DNA of 64,000 nt, taken from NCBI RefSeq assembly GCF_040581485.1, contig NC_090129.1, positions 33,342,764 to 33,406,763 of the forward strand. Direction: 5' to 3'. The notes under the pieces were generated by a model that saw only the letters and a program-made list of their open reading frames with translations, was not told the DNA's origin and made no database searches. This document shows positions 51,101 to 61,180 of the stretch, piece after piece. The position numbers and the translations under genes are program-made. Position 1 is the first letter of the stretch. Every line of letters begins with the position of its first letter. The stretch is from Linepithema humile. Taxonomy: Eukaryota > Arthropoda > Insecta > Hymenoptera > Formicidae.

Positions 51101-54100
51101 GTCTCATTATAAAGCCAATCCTTCAGAGCAATCGATAATAATATGGCTAATTTTGATCAATTCGAAAGAACAATTACAGTGACGAAATAGAACCACGAAT
51201 AATTACTGGTATAAATATAAAAAATATGTATATTTTGTAAGATGTATTTTTTTCATGTTAAATAGTGCTCGTATATGCATATTGAACGCTTGATGTCACA
51301 ATTAATAAAAATGCCTAAATCTGTCTTGGTTGAACAACGGTAAGCAATTATTAATATGAGTAAGCAGAAAATGTTGAGATTGGCACATATTTATAAGCAC
51401 GCTTCGCAAGGTAAGCGTAAAAAGTCATTCCTAAATTAGAAGGAAAATAATAAACGTATAAAGAAACTCGTACTGATGTAATTTCATAGAAAGTAGTATG
51501 TTGAAAACAATCAGAAAGTTCGTATACGTGAAATGTCAAGCATTGTTTAAAAAAAACGTCCAAGTCTGCCGTCAATTGTACATTATACCCCGGTTTGGGA
51601 AACGGCAAAATCAATTACACGTACTTGATCGTAAGAATGAAAATTAGGTCAAGAAAAGTGTCTCGAGCACAAAGTCAAATAGATCATTCGTTTATATAAA
51701 GTTCAGTGATTGCCTTTCAATGCTGAATCCATCTTTAAAGTGGGTTCCATCAATAACGAAATATTACTCAAGTGTTATTTTCTAATAATAATCTGAGAGA
51801 TAGGCGGTGATCAGTTTTAAGTCAATTGTGGGCAGTCGTCGGCGTCCAAAGGAACGTCCGTAGAAATCTTGGGCACAGCGCGGCCTGAATCGGTAATTGG
51901 ATCACTCGGATCAACGAACGCTGCGCGACATATATATCACCGAGCAGCCAGTGTCATTCAGGCATCCATCGTGTACCCGTGCTCGTAGTACGTACAAGGC
52001 CACGGCAGACGAATGCCCGATTGATATTCTGGTGAAGGGAAAATCTCTCGAGGCCTCCGGTTCACGATGTTGTTTCTCGTCTCTCTTTGCACGCATGGTT
52101 AGGTCATATATGAAAACTGCACACAATGGCTCTCGGCCGTGTCCAGAAGTTATGCAGGAGGAAGTATGTGGGGTGTATGTCAAATTGGACTATATTTACG
52201 ACGCGGCTTTTCAATCACGGAATGTCGAACCAATTAGGAGTAATAAGCTCTTGAAAAAAATATATGATAATGACAAACAAAAACTATCCATTAAATTTAA
52301 CATATTAAGTTACAATGAAGAATTGCACGCTCATACGAGCGGGATACGTACGTGTCGATTATATCTTCCCTCGAGAGAATAAATTCTTTTTATTCTGAAT
52401 TCACTATTCGTTGTTTTCAAAGAGAAACTATAATTTCTCTTCGATTTCCTTCATGCATAATTATGAAAAATCATACAAGCATGCATAGAGACATACGCGC
52501 GCGCACATCAATACACGCTGTTCAATATAATAAATTGAAATAATAATACTAAATTATTTATTTCATACGTTGTGAGAATGTCATAAATAATTGTATGCCA
52601 AATATTATTAAAGCAACGAAAACGTGTAGCGAGGGATTACGTGCATTTTCACGCGAGGAACAATCTCTAAGCCGATTGCGATGTGGGAAAGATTAGCGAA
52701 ATGTTTCAGGTAATTAACACTTGGCATGCTAATGCACGAACGTCTACCTCATTGCACATCAGTAAACGAAAATGACATTTTTCGAACGTTTTTCTTCGGC
52801 GAAAAATCAACGCGAGAGAACCTCGTCATTAACATCAAAGTAACATGAATAACGAAATATAGTAATTACATTTCGTAACAATTTGCATCATAAATAAACA
52901 TACCTTAAAAAATGTCTTAGATTTCTATCCATTAATCTCTCGACATAATAAATATTTTAGAAAAGTGAAAACTCAATCCTTCTGAAATTATTTAATGTCT
53001 TTTACCGTATAGAAGCGTATTATATAAAATACACTGTGTAAGCATTAAATAATTGACATTGACATTAACTTTCTGCGCTTGAAAACGATATTTCAACAGC
53101 TAAGCACGGTTACTGTCGCAAATAATTAAGCAAGTCTGCAAGCCTGCAAAAAATCATATGTTGACATGCGAGTGAATATTTCAGAACAACTGATTTCTGC
53201 AGATCAACTGGTTTAACGAGCAATACGGCACGTCATATTTATCTGTTATCAATTTTTGTGTGATATTCGGAAGTCACTGACTTTTTCTTTGTTTCTACGC
53301 GCTGTAATGCTAATTCGATTATGTGCTAAATAATTAAATGCTTCCCTTTTTCTCTAATCAAAAAGAAATTTCGCGTTATCTAAAGAAAGAGGGGGAGAGA
53401 AGAGTTTTTAATTTTATAAAAATACAAATAAAAAAAGTCTAATTTTCAAAATAGAAATACTGAGTCAATTGTCTCTCTAATGTATTTAAATAATTATATA
53501 TAAATTAAAAAATAGAAAAAAAATAGAGAGAATCGCAGTACGGCCTTGTATATAAATAAATTACATTATAGACACTACATCCCGGGTTAATACGCGGTTG
53601 TCACTGCCGTTAAGAGGATTTCTTCCTTTTTGCTGCACTCTTTGCATTCGCCGCACTTGTGCAAGCCTCGCCTTCGATTTGCCCCTCTCGTTCGAGTGCA
53701 AATCTGCATTCAGTCAGGGTTTAATGTCCTGCAATTCGGCTTGTGCATGTGCAGGTAGACACACTCGTGCGCGCATTCGGTGTACTTCGAATACACGTAT
53801 ACACGAAGTACACACTCGTAAAAGAACTCGAAGAATTCGCTGAGTATAGGACTTGCTTACTAGAAATAAATCTAGACTGTACAAATTTTACATATGTACA
53901 AGTTTTATATATGCAGGCACGTGACAAGAAACAGATGACATGTAACTGATAATATTAACAATAAATATTAATATAAATATCAATGAATGTTTCAGGAAAT
54001 ATTTTATATTTTATGTACAAGCGTATATCAACATCAAAGTTAAAAAAAAAGTTCTTTTTAAAAGACAATACATCGTTTAACGTATAGAAAACTCAAATAT

Positions 54101-57100
54101 CTCAAGATACTCAAAATAGAATAAAAAAAACTTGTATGAAACTAACATAAAACTTTTTTGTAATTGATTACGGTATCAGTCATAATTATTTATTCATACG
54201 AATAATTCTAACAGCACAGATAACAGATAAGGCGAGTGTATGAACAATGCTCCCCTTATAAACACAGGCCATTCATTACTAAACGGTGTTAAACGATATT
54301 TTCGATAAATAGCTACATCACATAAATTTGTATTTTATACAAAGCCACTATATCTCTCTCATAACTCATTTTTATAGATATTCAAAGTAGTATCGTGGCG
54401 TGACTAACGTTATATGTTACTAGAGATCAATGAAAATTAGATAATTAATTCAACGACTCAGTTTAATTAAGCAAATCAAGCTGCGGTGAAACTTTGATTC
54501 AGAATATATTTATTAAGAAAAAAATTGTAATTCTCAAGATTTAATTATTAGGATATTCAAAACTGTTTGCAGAGAAATTGAAACATCGAGAAAAAATTTT
54601 TGTTTAAATTAAATAACTTATGGTAAAATTTACTCTTTTTTTTTTTTTTAGGACTTCTCTTTAAAAACTAGATCAGAATTATAATCAATGTTTTCCCCTC
54701 TGTCTCTCCCTCTCTTTCTATGTCATCCGGCGAACTTTAGATCGCGATCTGTTGAAACGCGAAGAGCCGTTACACTCACGCACTATAAGTTCACTTCTGG
54801 TCTCATGGGTGAAAGTTGATGTTTCCCACGCGCGAGGTTGGCATCAATTTGCCATCGGCTGGAAAAATCCGTCGCGATCTCTCGCCGATATACAGGTGAC
54901 TCTCAACATACGGTAATTTGCGATAAACAGAATTATAAAAGCCGCTAAGTGGAAATGTACCGTTCCACGCGTTCATGCTGGTTACGCTGTTCAAAATGTA
55001 TCAGTGTGACTGACACCGCGAGAACCACTGTGCAATCTTGTAATTTCAAAAGCAAGTAGAGTTCAAGTCGCAGCATGCATTGCGACGATAAGTGACTGCG
55101 GTCTGATTGCATCAACACTGTTGATGAAGTAAAATGTTTAATGGTAAATATGTTTAATAGTTCGTTATATCTCCTTTATAGATTTTAAATGTGCTTATAA
55201 TAAAAAGAACACAAGAAATTAAATTAATTTTAAGCAACAGTGCTATTAGCTGAAATGCGCATAATTTGAACACGTCTTCTTTAATTCCGTACCAGCCCTC
55301 TTGTGTGTAAAACTAATTATATACTATTGTTAACTAATTTATTAACATTTGAAATATTCTGTTTATCACTGAACCTAATTGTTTTTCCCAGCTTTTATCA
55401 ATTCATTATTCGCGTCTTTTCTTTTCCTACAATTTCATTATTATCGAAAGGGACTTTATAAATACTCTCTCTAAATATATATATATATATATATATATAT
55501 AACTTTCATATAAGATAAATGTTTTTTACGACAAATCATTCGATGCGCTTCTCTTTATCGAGCAATTTCACGATATGCTATACATACTTCCTGCAACTCA
55601 TTGACGTTGACTTTAAATACGCGTTGATACAACATGCTCAATCTCAGTTTTTTGCGCTTTCTTTTTCACTGCAGAAAATTAAGAATCGCTAATACTGTTT
55701 GATGTTATTATAATCAATCTATTATGATAGATCTATATTTTTTTCGTCGTAATAATAACAGTGAAAAAATGTTTATTCCAAACTCTATCGTGTCACAGAA
55801 TATTTTTATAAATCTAGAGTATCTCAACATTTCTTTTCAATTACAAATACGAATAATTAGATCAAGAAACATAAAATCCACATTAAGAATCATATAGCTA
55901 TTTAACAATGAAACGAATTAAACTTTAAGAATGTAAGTGAAAAGTGAAATTTAATTTGTCACTTATTGTTGGTTACGTGAATCGTAAATTTTGTTATAAG
56001 AAATAAGTTGGAATAAAATTAACAAATACAAATAAATATAACTGTGCAGGCAGAAAAAGGGCAAACAGCAAATAACGATTGCTGTGCCAGAGTTATAATA
56101 GTGCAAATTGCTTCATTTAGTTGTCGTTTCTACAAAAGAAAAATAAATTTCTTGAAATGTAATTAACACAAGTAGCTAACGGCTTGCAGAGCCGAGAGAG
56201 AGAGAGAGAGAGAGAGAGAAGCCGCCGGTACAATAATTTAATACATGCGTGTGTATACACAAGATATCGCGGACACATACAATCTCGCAGATGCGAAGAT
56301 GCCCGAGCGCGTTAGGATATATACGAAGAAATATGTAGGTGCTGTCGATACGAATGTGCGAATGTAATCTTGCGAACATGTTACACGAATATACATACTG
56401 GCCGGTACAATCGAACGACCACGACAACGACGATGAGGAGGATGACGACGACAACGACGACGAAGACGACGAGCATGACGGGCCCACTGGAAAGCCAGGG
56501 TCCCGCTATCTGGTCGGCCGCTAGGCCGAGGTGAACGAACCTGAGCCCGCCTACTGACTTTACCTGCCAGCATCGAGGAAAGCCCTCGCTACACTCTGCA
56601 CGAACGAACACGAGAAGCAAGCCGGGAAGAAGGACAAACGCTGGAGAACGGCCGGTTCTCTCGCTCGCGCGGACTTCCCTCCTCACCTACAAATTTATTC
56701 GACGCCTCACGCCTGTCCACGCCGCACCAGCCGCCCATTTTCCAACGGGTTCTGGGAAGCCTCATCTAGTGGTTTTGAAAATCGTGCACTAGATTAATTA
56801 GAGTGTTGCAATCGATAGCATTACTTATCGGGCAAACAATTGTCAATAATATGTATTGCTTTGCAAACCGGGCTTGACAATGAATTTTCCCACTATTTTT
56901 TCTATCTGTTCTATTAATAATGTTACTTCTTTCCTATTAGTTCGCTTTGATGATTGAAACAATAAGTCTGGTGTGCTTCAACATAGCAACGATCGATCGA
57001 TCGCACGTGACCATATCACGTTTAGACGCAAATAAAATCAATGTAACTATAGAGAGACACACTATATATAGAGACACTGTGTTAAAAAGTACGAAGTTCT

Positions 57101-60100
57101 AGTGTAGAAATTGAAGCTGGATTAATTTTCTATAAACAAAGGCAGGTCTGCAAAACGGTTTGTAAAAAATTAATTGCTGCTATTTATTATCTGTATTATC
57201 ACGGCGACATTGTTGCAATTTCTTTTCGCTCATCTTACAGGAGTTTGTTCTTATAACAGTCGACCGCTGTTGTCAATAAGCCGATCGTGACTTTGTAAGT
57301 TTCTACGAATGCCGCTATTCGGTTTCGTATTCAGAAAACATCGCTTCTTTCGATTGTAAAAGCTGTTGTCTTTTCTTTTGGAGAATTTCGGAAAAATTCC
57401 TCATTATGTCAGATCAAATTAGAAATTTATTTGAGTTATTGATTTTAAATCAAAATGACTTTCGGTGGTTTTTAACAGAGTTTGTTGCACTCGAGATATA
57501 ATTACTAAGATAATTGAGTGTTCAAACAGATGGCTATTTCATAATTTTTTTCGTAAATTATTTAAACCGTTGATCCCGTTAGTAAAATTTACTAATATAA
57601 ATCTAAAATGCCTGAAAATTTTCAGCAATTTTGCTTAAATTCAATTAATGTGATATAATTATTATATTACTATAAACCGATTCTCATATGTACTTCTGAT
57701 ATCTGTTACATTGTTGAAGGACACAGGAGAAACCAATGAAAATGTAATTTGAACAACTGCTTGAGTTGACTGTTCAAACATTACAAATCGAATGACAACA
57801 AAATTAACCATTTATACCATTTAGCAGTCCAAGTAAAATTGAAAATGAAAAAGTTGCGAAGAAAAGTGTCATCAATTTGACTTATGTTAAACAGAAATCG
57901 ACGCTAAATCCGTTAAAGAACTGCTGACTTTTCGGGGAAAAGAACTTTCTCGTCTTCTGCGTGCGTTGCAGTAATCAGAGCTTGCAGACTCGCGGCGCTC
58001 TCGAGTACGAGCATCCTTTCGTTGACCCACTGATTCGTCTCACTTATTTCTCCTGTGGCCCACAATAACGTGCATAAACTTTTTGCAATTGTGAAGTGCT
58101 TGAATTTCTGAACTCAAAAAATCAATCCAAAATGTATTAAAATTTGTATAAAGCGATTTGTTTTTTATTCTACTAAAAAGATATTCACTGCATTTTCTCG
58201 TTACATTTTTATTTGCACTTTCTGAGATTAAAGATCTTGAAAAATGACTTCCTGTCTACGCAAAACTAAGTGTCTATTCTTTTATTCATGATACATTTCT
58301 CTTTTGTAAATTAAAATGGAATTATATATACGTAATTTAAAATAAATTATTTCCGCACTAATTATTTGTATTATATAGTGATGAAATAAAGTTACAATAA
58401 CAAAAATCAAAGAGGTTCATATAATAGATTAAAAGTAAGTGAAAACTCTTATCCTGTTTCTTGCAGGAAAGATTCAAATTGAATTGATAAAATTTTAGAC
58501 GGCCGACGCACTCCAGATTGAGTAACGAGTTCATCGTGGTCAGAGATTTAATTTAGCCAATCGTCAACATATTGATATTTATCTTCTGATGTTGCCGGCC
58601 TTATCTTCGCGATTGCATATATTATGTCGAGTGTGTGTTTGTGTGGACGAAAAAAAAAAAAACTTTTTATTAATATTGCTTGCGAAATGACCATCAGATC
58701 ATCAGAAGGCATCGTTTGCCTTGCAGTCGAAGTGTCATTTGCTTGTCATTTATTTTTAGTGAACATTCTGTATTAAAGTTTCAGATTTTTAAATTAATAA
58801 ATGATTAGAACATTAAATATGCGATACAGAAACGGTGCATGTTAAGCTATCAATAATTTCATTTTTCGAATTTTTTAAAACAAGCTTTTTATTTAAAACA
58901 TTCGAAAAACAAAATTACCAATATTTTAATGTGCATCGTTTTTCTGTTTATCTTTCTTAATTTTTCTTAATTTTATATTCCTAAAATAATTAATAATGAA
59001 ATGAAGCAAATATAAAAATTAACTTCAACCTGGGGAAAAAATATTAAACCTTTTTGCAATACAAATATCGTAACAAATGACAAAGCAATCTTGCTGACAA
59101 TAAGACTGACATTCTTCTCGCACGCCTTTCTTCTACACTGACAATGAGCCAAAGTAGCTCGAGAAAAGTCAATGTAACTCCTATTTACAGTATTTCTGAC
59201 ACATATTAAATTATAGTGGGAAAGTTTCACCGTTTATTTATATACTCTTTGAGAACTGTGAATAAAATTCACAATGATTTCTAATCATTAAAAAATTTAT
59301 TTTCTTTAAATATCTAGAACTTTTTCAGAACCATTGAATCCAGCTATAAATACTATGTCACACTTTTGAGATAAAACCGGTTTCTTAAGAGGCGCAAGAT
59401 GGATATATCTTAAAAGGGTAGTCGATAGGAAAAGTATGGAAATCTAGAAAATGATTGAACAAAACAAAAAATTCAAGTAGATAGTTTTTATATTCCAGCT
59501 TCTTCTCGTAAAACCGGTTTGTATCTTTTCTGTCTCCACCTATTCCCTCCTTTTTCTCTCCTCTTGAGAATATCAAAAAAAGTAAACGTTATCTGTTACA
59601 CCATGATAAAAGTAAATAACAGCGTTGATAATTAAAATAACGAAAAAAAGTTGAACCAAAAGGTGAATCTAGAGTGAATGATAATCTTTCAAAGAAATAA
59701 ATAAATAAGTAGGATTTTAGCGATAAATGTTTAGAGATAACAAGTAATAATAAATAATTTTTGATAAAAATAGAATTGATAAGAAACATAGGATTAACAA
59801 TTAGTTTAGAAATTTTTAAAATTGAATGACAAACTGATCGAGGTTTGTGTTGTGATATTCGGGAATTGCGTGTTGTGATATTATTGAGACACGTACAACT
59901 GATTGTGAGAAACTTTTAAAGAAAATAGACGCTAGACGAGAAATAATAGTTAATTCCTAGACAGGCGAAAGAATAGTCGCCGTGAAATAAGGACGAAAGA
60001 AATGAGCGAAGTTTTTTCGATGGACTGCCGAGAATTCGGGGAACTACGACGAATAAGAAAGTTATACGCGAGTTATAATCGACGATTGCCTACGCGGCGA

Positions 60101-60707
60101 TCGCGAGTGTAACGGTTAATCTCAATGAATCACGCGGTGATTGTATTTTATTTATTTTAACGTATTATTATTAATTTAAAATAAAATTGTACGCAATTAT
60201 ATATATTCAATTCGAAATATTTCATTCGAACGCGTTTGTGCAGAGCAATAATCATTGATTAATTAGTGCATGTTACTTTTAACAAATGACGAAAAGGCTC
60301 TATGAATCTTTAAAGCCAAAACTCGTAAAACACTCAAGACCACCTGTACCATTCTACCTTTTTATCACTAATAAGTCCAATTCGATCCTGAAGATCAACG
60401 CATTTGACATTTCAAGAATTCACATTCACTCAACTTGTCAAATCTATCAAAGGCCAGTTTTATAATCGTGGCAAAACATAAAGGATTAGGTTAGGTTAAA
60501 TCGCAGATTTGAGCAGCTACGGTAAGACGTGTACTCACCCGTTCTGATAGCTACGACATCGGCGACGCCAAAGACGACGGCAAGCACTGCCGCGACGACC
60601 AGTGTAGTCCTTGTGGTCCATCGCACGACGGATGCTCCGGCGAAATCCTTGGCACCTCCGGAAGCGAGTTCACCACCGGAAGGGCCGATGCGTGGCCGCA
60701 CAGCCAT
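21614..60707 (-). CDS. mgl: Megalin / LRP2-type endocytic receptor, complete 29-exon gene
   Basis: Minus-strand coding exons 1-29: 60539-60707, 46349-46465, 43114-43245, 41270-41524, 40597-40851, 40364-40480, 37838-38700, 36872-37373, 35846-36599, 34882-35601, 33418-34774, 32846-33047, 31654-32653, 30837-31485, 29548-30724, 29035-29455, 28698-28906, 28084-28479, 27336-27900, 26900-27143, 26170-26777, 25704-25996, 25052-25569, 24510-24747, 24179-24433, 23600-24106, 22429-23401, 22245-22344 and 21614-21892. All junctions keep phase and total 13,875 bases, or 4,624 residues, close to human LRP2. LDL-A clusters of 6, 8, 10 and 11 repeats alternate with eight YWTD propellers and EGF modules. The tail (FSNPMYDAV, then KRRELDPTP and KDTQQLVEEDK) matches LRP2, not LRP1. 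The receptor captures many ligands at apical membranes for endocytosis; in flies mgl acts in cuticle and yolk or lipid-carrier handling. Confidence 0.96.
24179..26225 (-). CDS. mgl: mgl exons 21 (end) to 25: LDL-A cluster IV (eleven repeats)
   Basis: Repeats start with CTAGQHRCGPPDEKC at the end of exon 21. They continue in 25704-25996, 25052-25569, 24510-24747 and 24179-24433, and end with CDSTLEYTC...DCGDLSDELGC. Eleven repeats equal the vertebrate LRP2 number. The repeat WVCK|NESFQC is split by a phase-0 intron, unlike its neighbours. Confidence 0.9.
24748..25051 (-). other. mgl intron between exons 23 and 24
   Basis: A 304-base AT-rich intron with normal splice signals and nothing else that I can see. 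Confidence 0.6.
26225..27800 (-). CDS. mgl: mgl exons 19-21: paired calcium-binding EGFs and YWTD propeller 7
   Basis: Two EGF modules (NIDECARIELNQCGHKC and DIDECIETPQVCSQQC) are followed by a propeller spread over 27336-27900, 26900-27143 and 26170-26777. Blade motifs are LYFCDV, LYWLDR, LYFTSW, IFWADA and VYWTDW. The closing EGF is NNPCAENNGGCSHLC. LYFTSW replaces the Asp of YWTD in one blade, a tolerated family variation. Confidence 0.9.
27800..29690 (-). CDS. mgl: mgl exons 15 (end) to 19 (start): LDL-A cluster III (ten repeats)
   Basis: Repeats run from CDSSKFAC at the end of exon 15, through 29035-29455, 28698-28906 and 28084-28479, to CPNPKDFMC at the start of 27336-27900. Several repeats are split by phase-2 introns just before CI (for example CPNHR|CIPATWYC). 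I count ten, the same as vertebrate LRP2. One repeat (CVEPYWLC region) has the full DNDCGDNSDE end; another (DCKDNVTSDE) has a two-residue insertion. Confidence 0.9.
29660..34200 (-). CDS. mgl: mgl exons 11 (3' part) to 15: YWTD propellers 3 to 6
   Basis: The rest of exon 11 plus 32846-33047, 31654-32653, 30837-31485 and 29548-30724 hold four successive propellers. Blade motifs include IFWSDM, LYWLDS, MYWTDR, VFWVDE, LYWIDY, IYWVDS, VYWTDS, LYWTDA and IYWTDL. EGF modules separate them (ANPCANASCEHLC, SHPCLNNNGECEQIC, STNPCSQ joined to VIPHNGGCSQLC across exons 14/15, and VNPCNINNGGCDQSC). The run of four propellers without an LDL-A cluster between them matches LRP2. Confidence 0.92.
34200..35601 (-). 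CDS. mgl: mgl exons 10 and 11 (5' part): LDL-A cluster II (eight repeats) and paired EGFs
   Basis: Exon 34882-35601 and the first part of 33418-34774 carry repeats 1-8 of cluster II. The first is split with exon 9 (CPHTWDFTC...RCVPKSWVC) and the seventh is split between exons 10 and 11 (CQTGFFRC...KAYICDG). Most have intact DCxDxSDE calcium cages. Two EGF modules follow (CSHQGGLCTNAC and NECDPPGRCSQTC). Eight is also the vertebrate LRP2 number. Cluster II is a main ligand-binding region in vertebrate megalin; that role here is inferred. Confidence 0.92.
35846..38700 (-). CDS. mgl: mgl exons 7-9: EGF modules and YWTD propellers 1 and 2
   Basis: Exons 37838-38700, 36872-37373 and 35846-36599 encode residues about 349-1055. 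The opening is a calcium-binding EGF (DRDECSEWGFCEQLC). Propeller 1 has degenerate YWTD blades (LFWSDM, IYWCDS, IYWTDG). The EGF SNPCGNNNGGCQHMC follows, then propeller 2 (IYYSDV, LYYIDS, LYWCDA, MYITDW), the EGF HPCTINNGGCEKLC, and the start of LDL-A cluster II. In this family propellers and EGFs form the rigid spacers that release ligand at low pH. Confidence 0.93.
37374..37837 (-). other. mgl intron between exons 7 and 8
   Basis: A 464-base AT-rich intron, phase 0. Nothing else is recognisable in it. Confidence 0.6.
38840..40200. mobile_element. GC-rich insertion in mgl intron 6, probably LTR-retroelement derived
   Basis: The 1.66-kb intron 38701-40363 contains about 1.3 kb with much higher GC than any other intron of this gene. 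39462-39644 has LTR-like features: TG start, TATA box TATAAAAG at 39500, AATAAA at 39557-39562, CA end. Upstream, 39066-39073 is a second TATA-like box (TATATAAA). Between these, AGCGCTACCG-containing phrases occur at 39191-39227 and 39267-39300. No reverse transcriptase, integrase or gag motif is visible, and I could not fix a target-site duplication. A solo LTR or short TRIM-like remnant, or two nested ones, is the best reading. Confidence 0.45.
40364..46465 (-). CDS. mgl: mgl exons 2-6: LDL-A cluster I (six repeats) and first EGF module
   Basis: Exons 46349-46465, 43114-43245, 41270-41524, 40597-40851 and 40364-40480 encode residues 57-348. All junctions here are phase 1, the class typical of shuffled extracellular modules. 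Exons 2 and 3 carry one LDL-A repeat each; exons 4 and 5 carry two each. Most repeats show the C-x-C framework with a calcium-binding DCxDxSDE-like end (for example DCDDNSDE, DCVDGTDE, DCGDNSDE). Exon 6 is a single EGF-like module (CGSLGCQHKC). Vertebrate LRP2 has seven LDL-A repeats in this cluster, so one is absent or missed here. Confidence 0.92.
41525..43113 (-). other. mgl intron 3
   Basis: A 1.6-kb AT-rich intron. A slightly GC-richer stretch lies at 41880-42060, with a short open frame on the minus strand that has no family features and no LDL-A pattern. Nothing else is supported. Confidence 0.55.
43246..46348 (-). other. mgl intron 2
   Basis: A 3.1-kb AT-rich intron with two GC-richer patches at about 43690-43915 and 44365-44520. 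I looked for an additional LDL-A exon (SDE-type ends on the minus strand) and found none. Confidence 0.55.
48560..48870. promoter_or_regulatory. Purine-rich (GA)n tract running into a CpG-rich patch
   Basis: About 200 bases of nearly pure G/A on the + strand, including a (GA)n run near 48607-48626 and G-rich runs, are followed by a CpG-rich stretch (48790-48870). GA runs are binding sites for GAGA-type factors in insects, so a regulatory element is plausible. There is no direct proof. Confidence 0.3.
55478..55502. repeat. (TA)n microsatellite
   Basis: An uninterrupted alternation of T and A inside mgl intron 1. Confidence 0.8.
56194..56219. repeat. (GA)n microsatellite
   Basis: About 13 GA units on the + strand, at the edge of the GC-rich island that runs to about 56740. 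Confidence 0.8.
56405..56480. repeat. Imperfect (GAC)n trinucleotide repeat
   Basis: GACGAC/GACAAC/GATGAG units run for about 75 bases. Read either way they yield spurious acidic or Val-rich open frames. Confidence 0.75.
56564..56686 (-). other. Possible alternative first exon with signal-peptide-like frame
   Basis: An ATG on the minus strand opens 41 codons: a basic start (MRREVRASER), then the hydrophobic core AFVLLPGLLLVFVRA, then ECSEGFPRCWQ. It ends exactly at a good donor, CAG|GTAAAG. The frame ends in phase 0, whereas mgl exon 2 needs phase 1, so it cannot splice directly to exon 2 in this frame. A different ATG (M-L-A-G) just before the same donor has the right phase but almost no sequence. 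It may be a non-coding or alternative 5' exon, or chance in a CpG-rich promoter-like island. Confidence 0.3.
60539..60707 (-). CDS. mgl: mgl exon 1: start codon and signal/membrane-targeting segment
   Basis: It encodes residues 1-56 and ends in phase 1 (ACGG|GTGAGT). A hydrophobic stretch TLVVAAVLAVVFGVADVV lies at residues 35-53, behind an unusually long 34-residue basic and Gly-rich n-region. That is longer than a normal signal peptide, though still possible. There is no later in-frame Met before the first LDL-A repeat, so this ATG is the only start in the exon. Cleavage near residue 53 would place the first LDL-A repeat at the mature N-terminus. Confidence 0.8.
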
Positions 60708-61180
60708 CGCACGCCGTGGTCCCTCTTTTTATTCGTTTTTTCTCTTTCTCTCGTTCTCTCGCACCCGCGCTCTGTCAGAGAAGAAGAGTCACAAGCACGC
60801 ACTTCGCACGCAGATATATGTTAATATACGGATTTCTTCCGGTCTTCACTTTCGCCAGATTTTCCGAATGAGAACTTTCTATCTGTTCCGCGCGGTTCCG
60901 CGGAAGCAAAATGCAAAAACGCAACAAAATAAATTAAAAAAAAAAGTAAAACGATGACGCGGTACGAGCGAACGCGAGTTCAAATCATGACTCGTGTGTA
61001 CGACGTTTACACGGTCGCAGTCATCGGGCGACTGACGCGGCGCGCAGACGGACCCAACATGGCGTCCTTGCGTCCCCTGACTCCTAATCATCATCACGGG
61101 AAGGGGGGAGGGCCCGTTGCCAGGTTTGGTAAAGAAGAACGCGCGAGACTCGTACTGATTTCAAATTCGCAACATATGAA
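60708..61180 (-). promoter_or_regulatory. Promoter / 5' UTR region of the megalin gene
   Basis: The roughly 450 bases upstream of the mgl ATG are GC- and CpG-rich in an AT-rich setting, with purine/pyrimidine-biased runs near 60735-60770. This fits the promoter and 5' UTR. Open frames on both strands here show no family features. The start of transcription cannot be placed by eye. Confidence 0.45.

Larger units (their letters stand above)
46466..60538 (-). other. mgl intron 1 (14 kb), probable regulatory intron
   Basis: This single intron is over a third of the gene and separates the signal exon from the first LDL-A repeat. Most is AT-rich. It holds GC-rich islands at 48560-48900, 50000-50200 and 56380-56740, microsatellites, and an unexplained open frame at 51897-52382; these have separate entries. 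No LDL-A exon was seen in it. Long first introns in developmental genes often carry enhancers; that role is inference here. Confidence 0.7.

Noticed and set aside
51897..51925. GGATCACTCGG, as found at the start of 5.8S rRNA
   Set aside because: The match ends after 11 bases; the rest of the 5.8S sequence and any flanking rRNA are absent.
56381..56573. Val- or Asp-rich protein frames
   Set aside because: They are translations of an imperfect GAC trinucleotide repeat.
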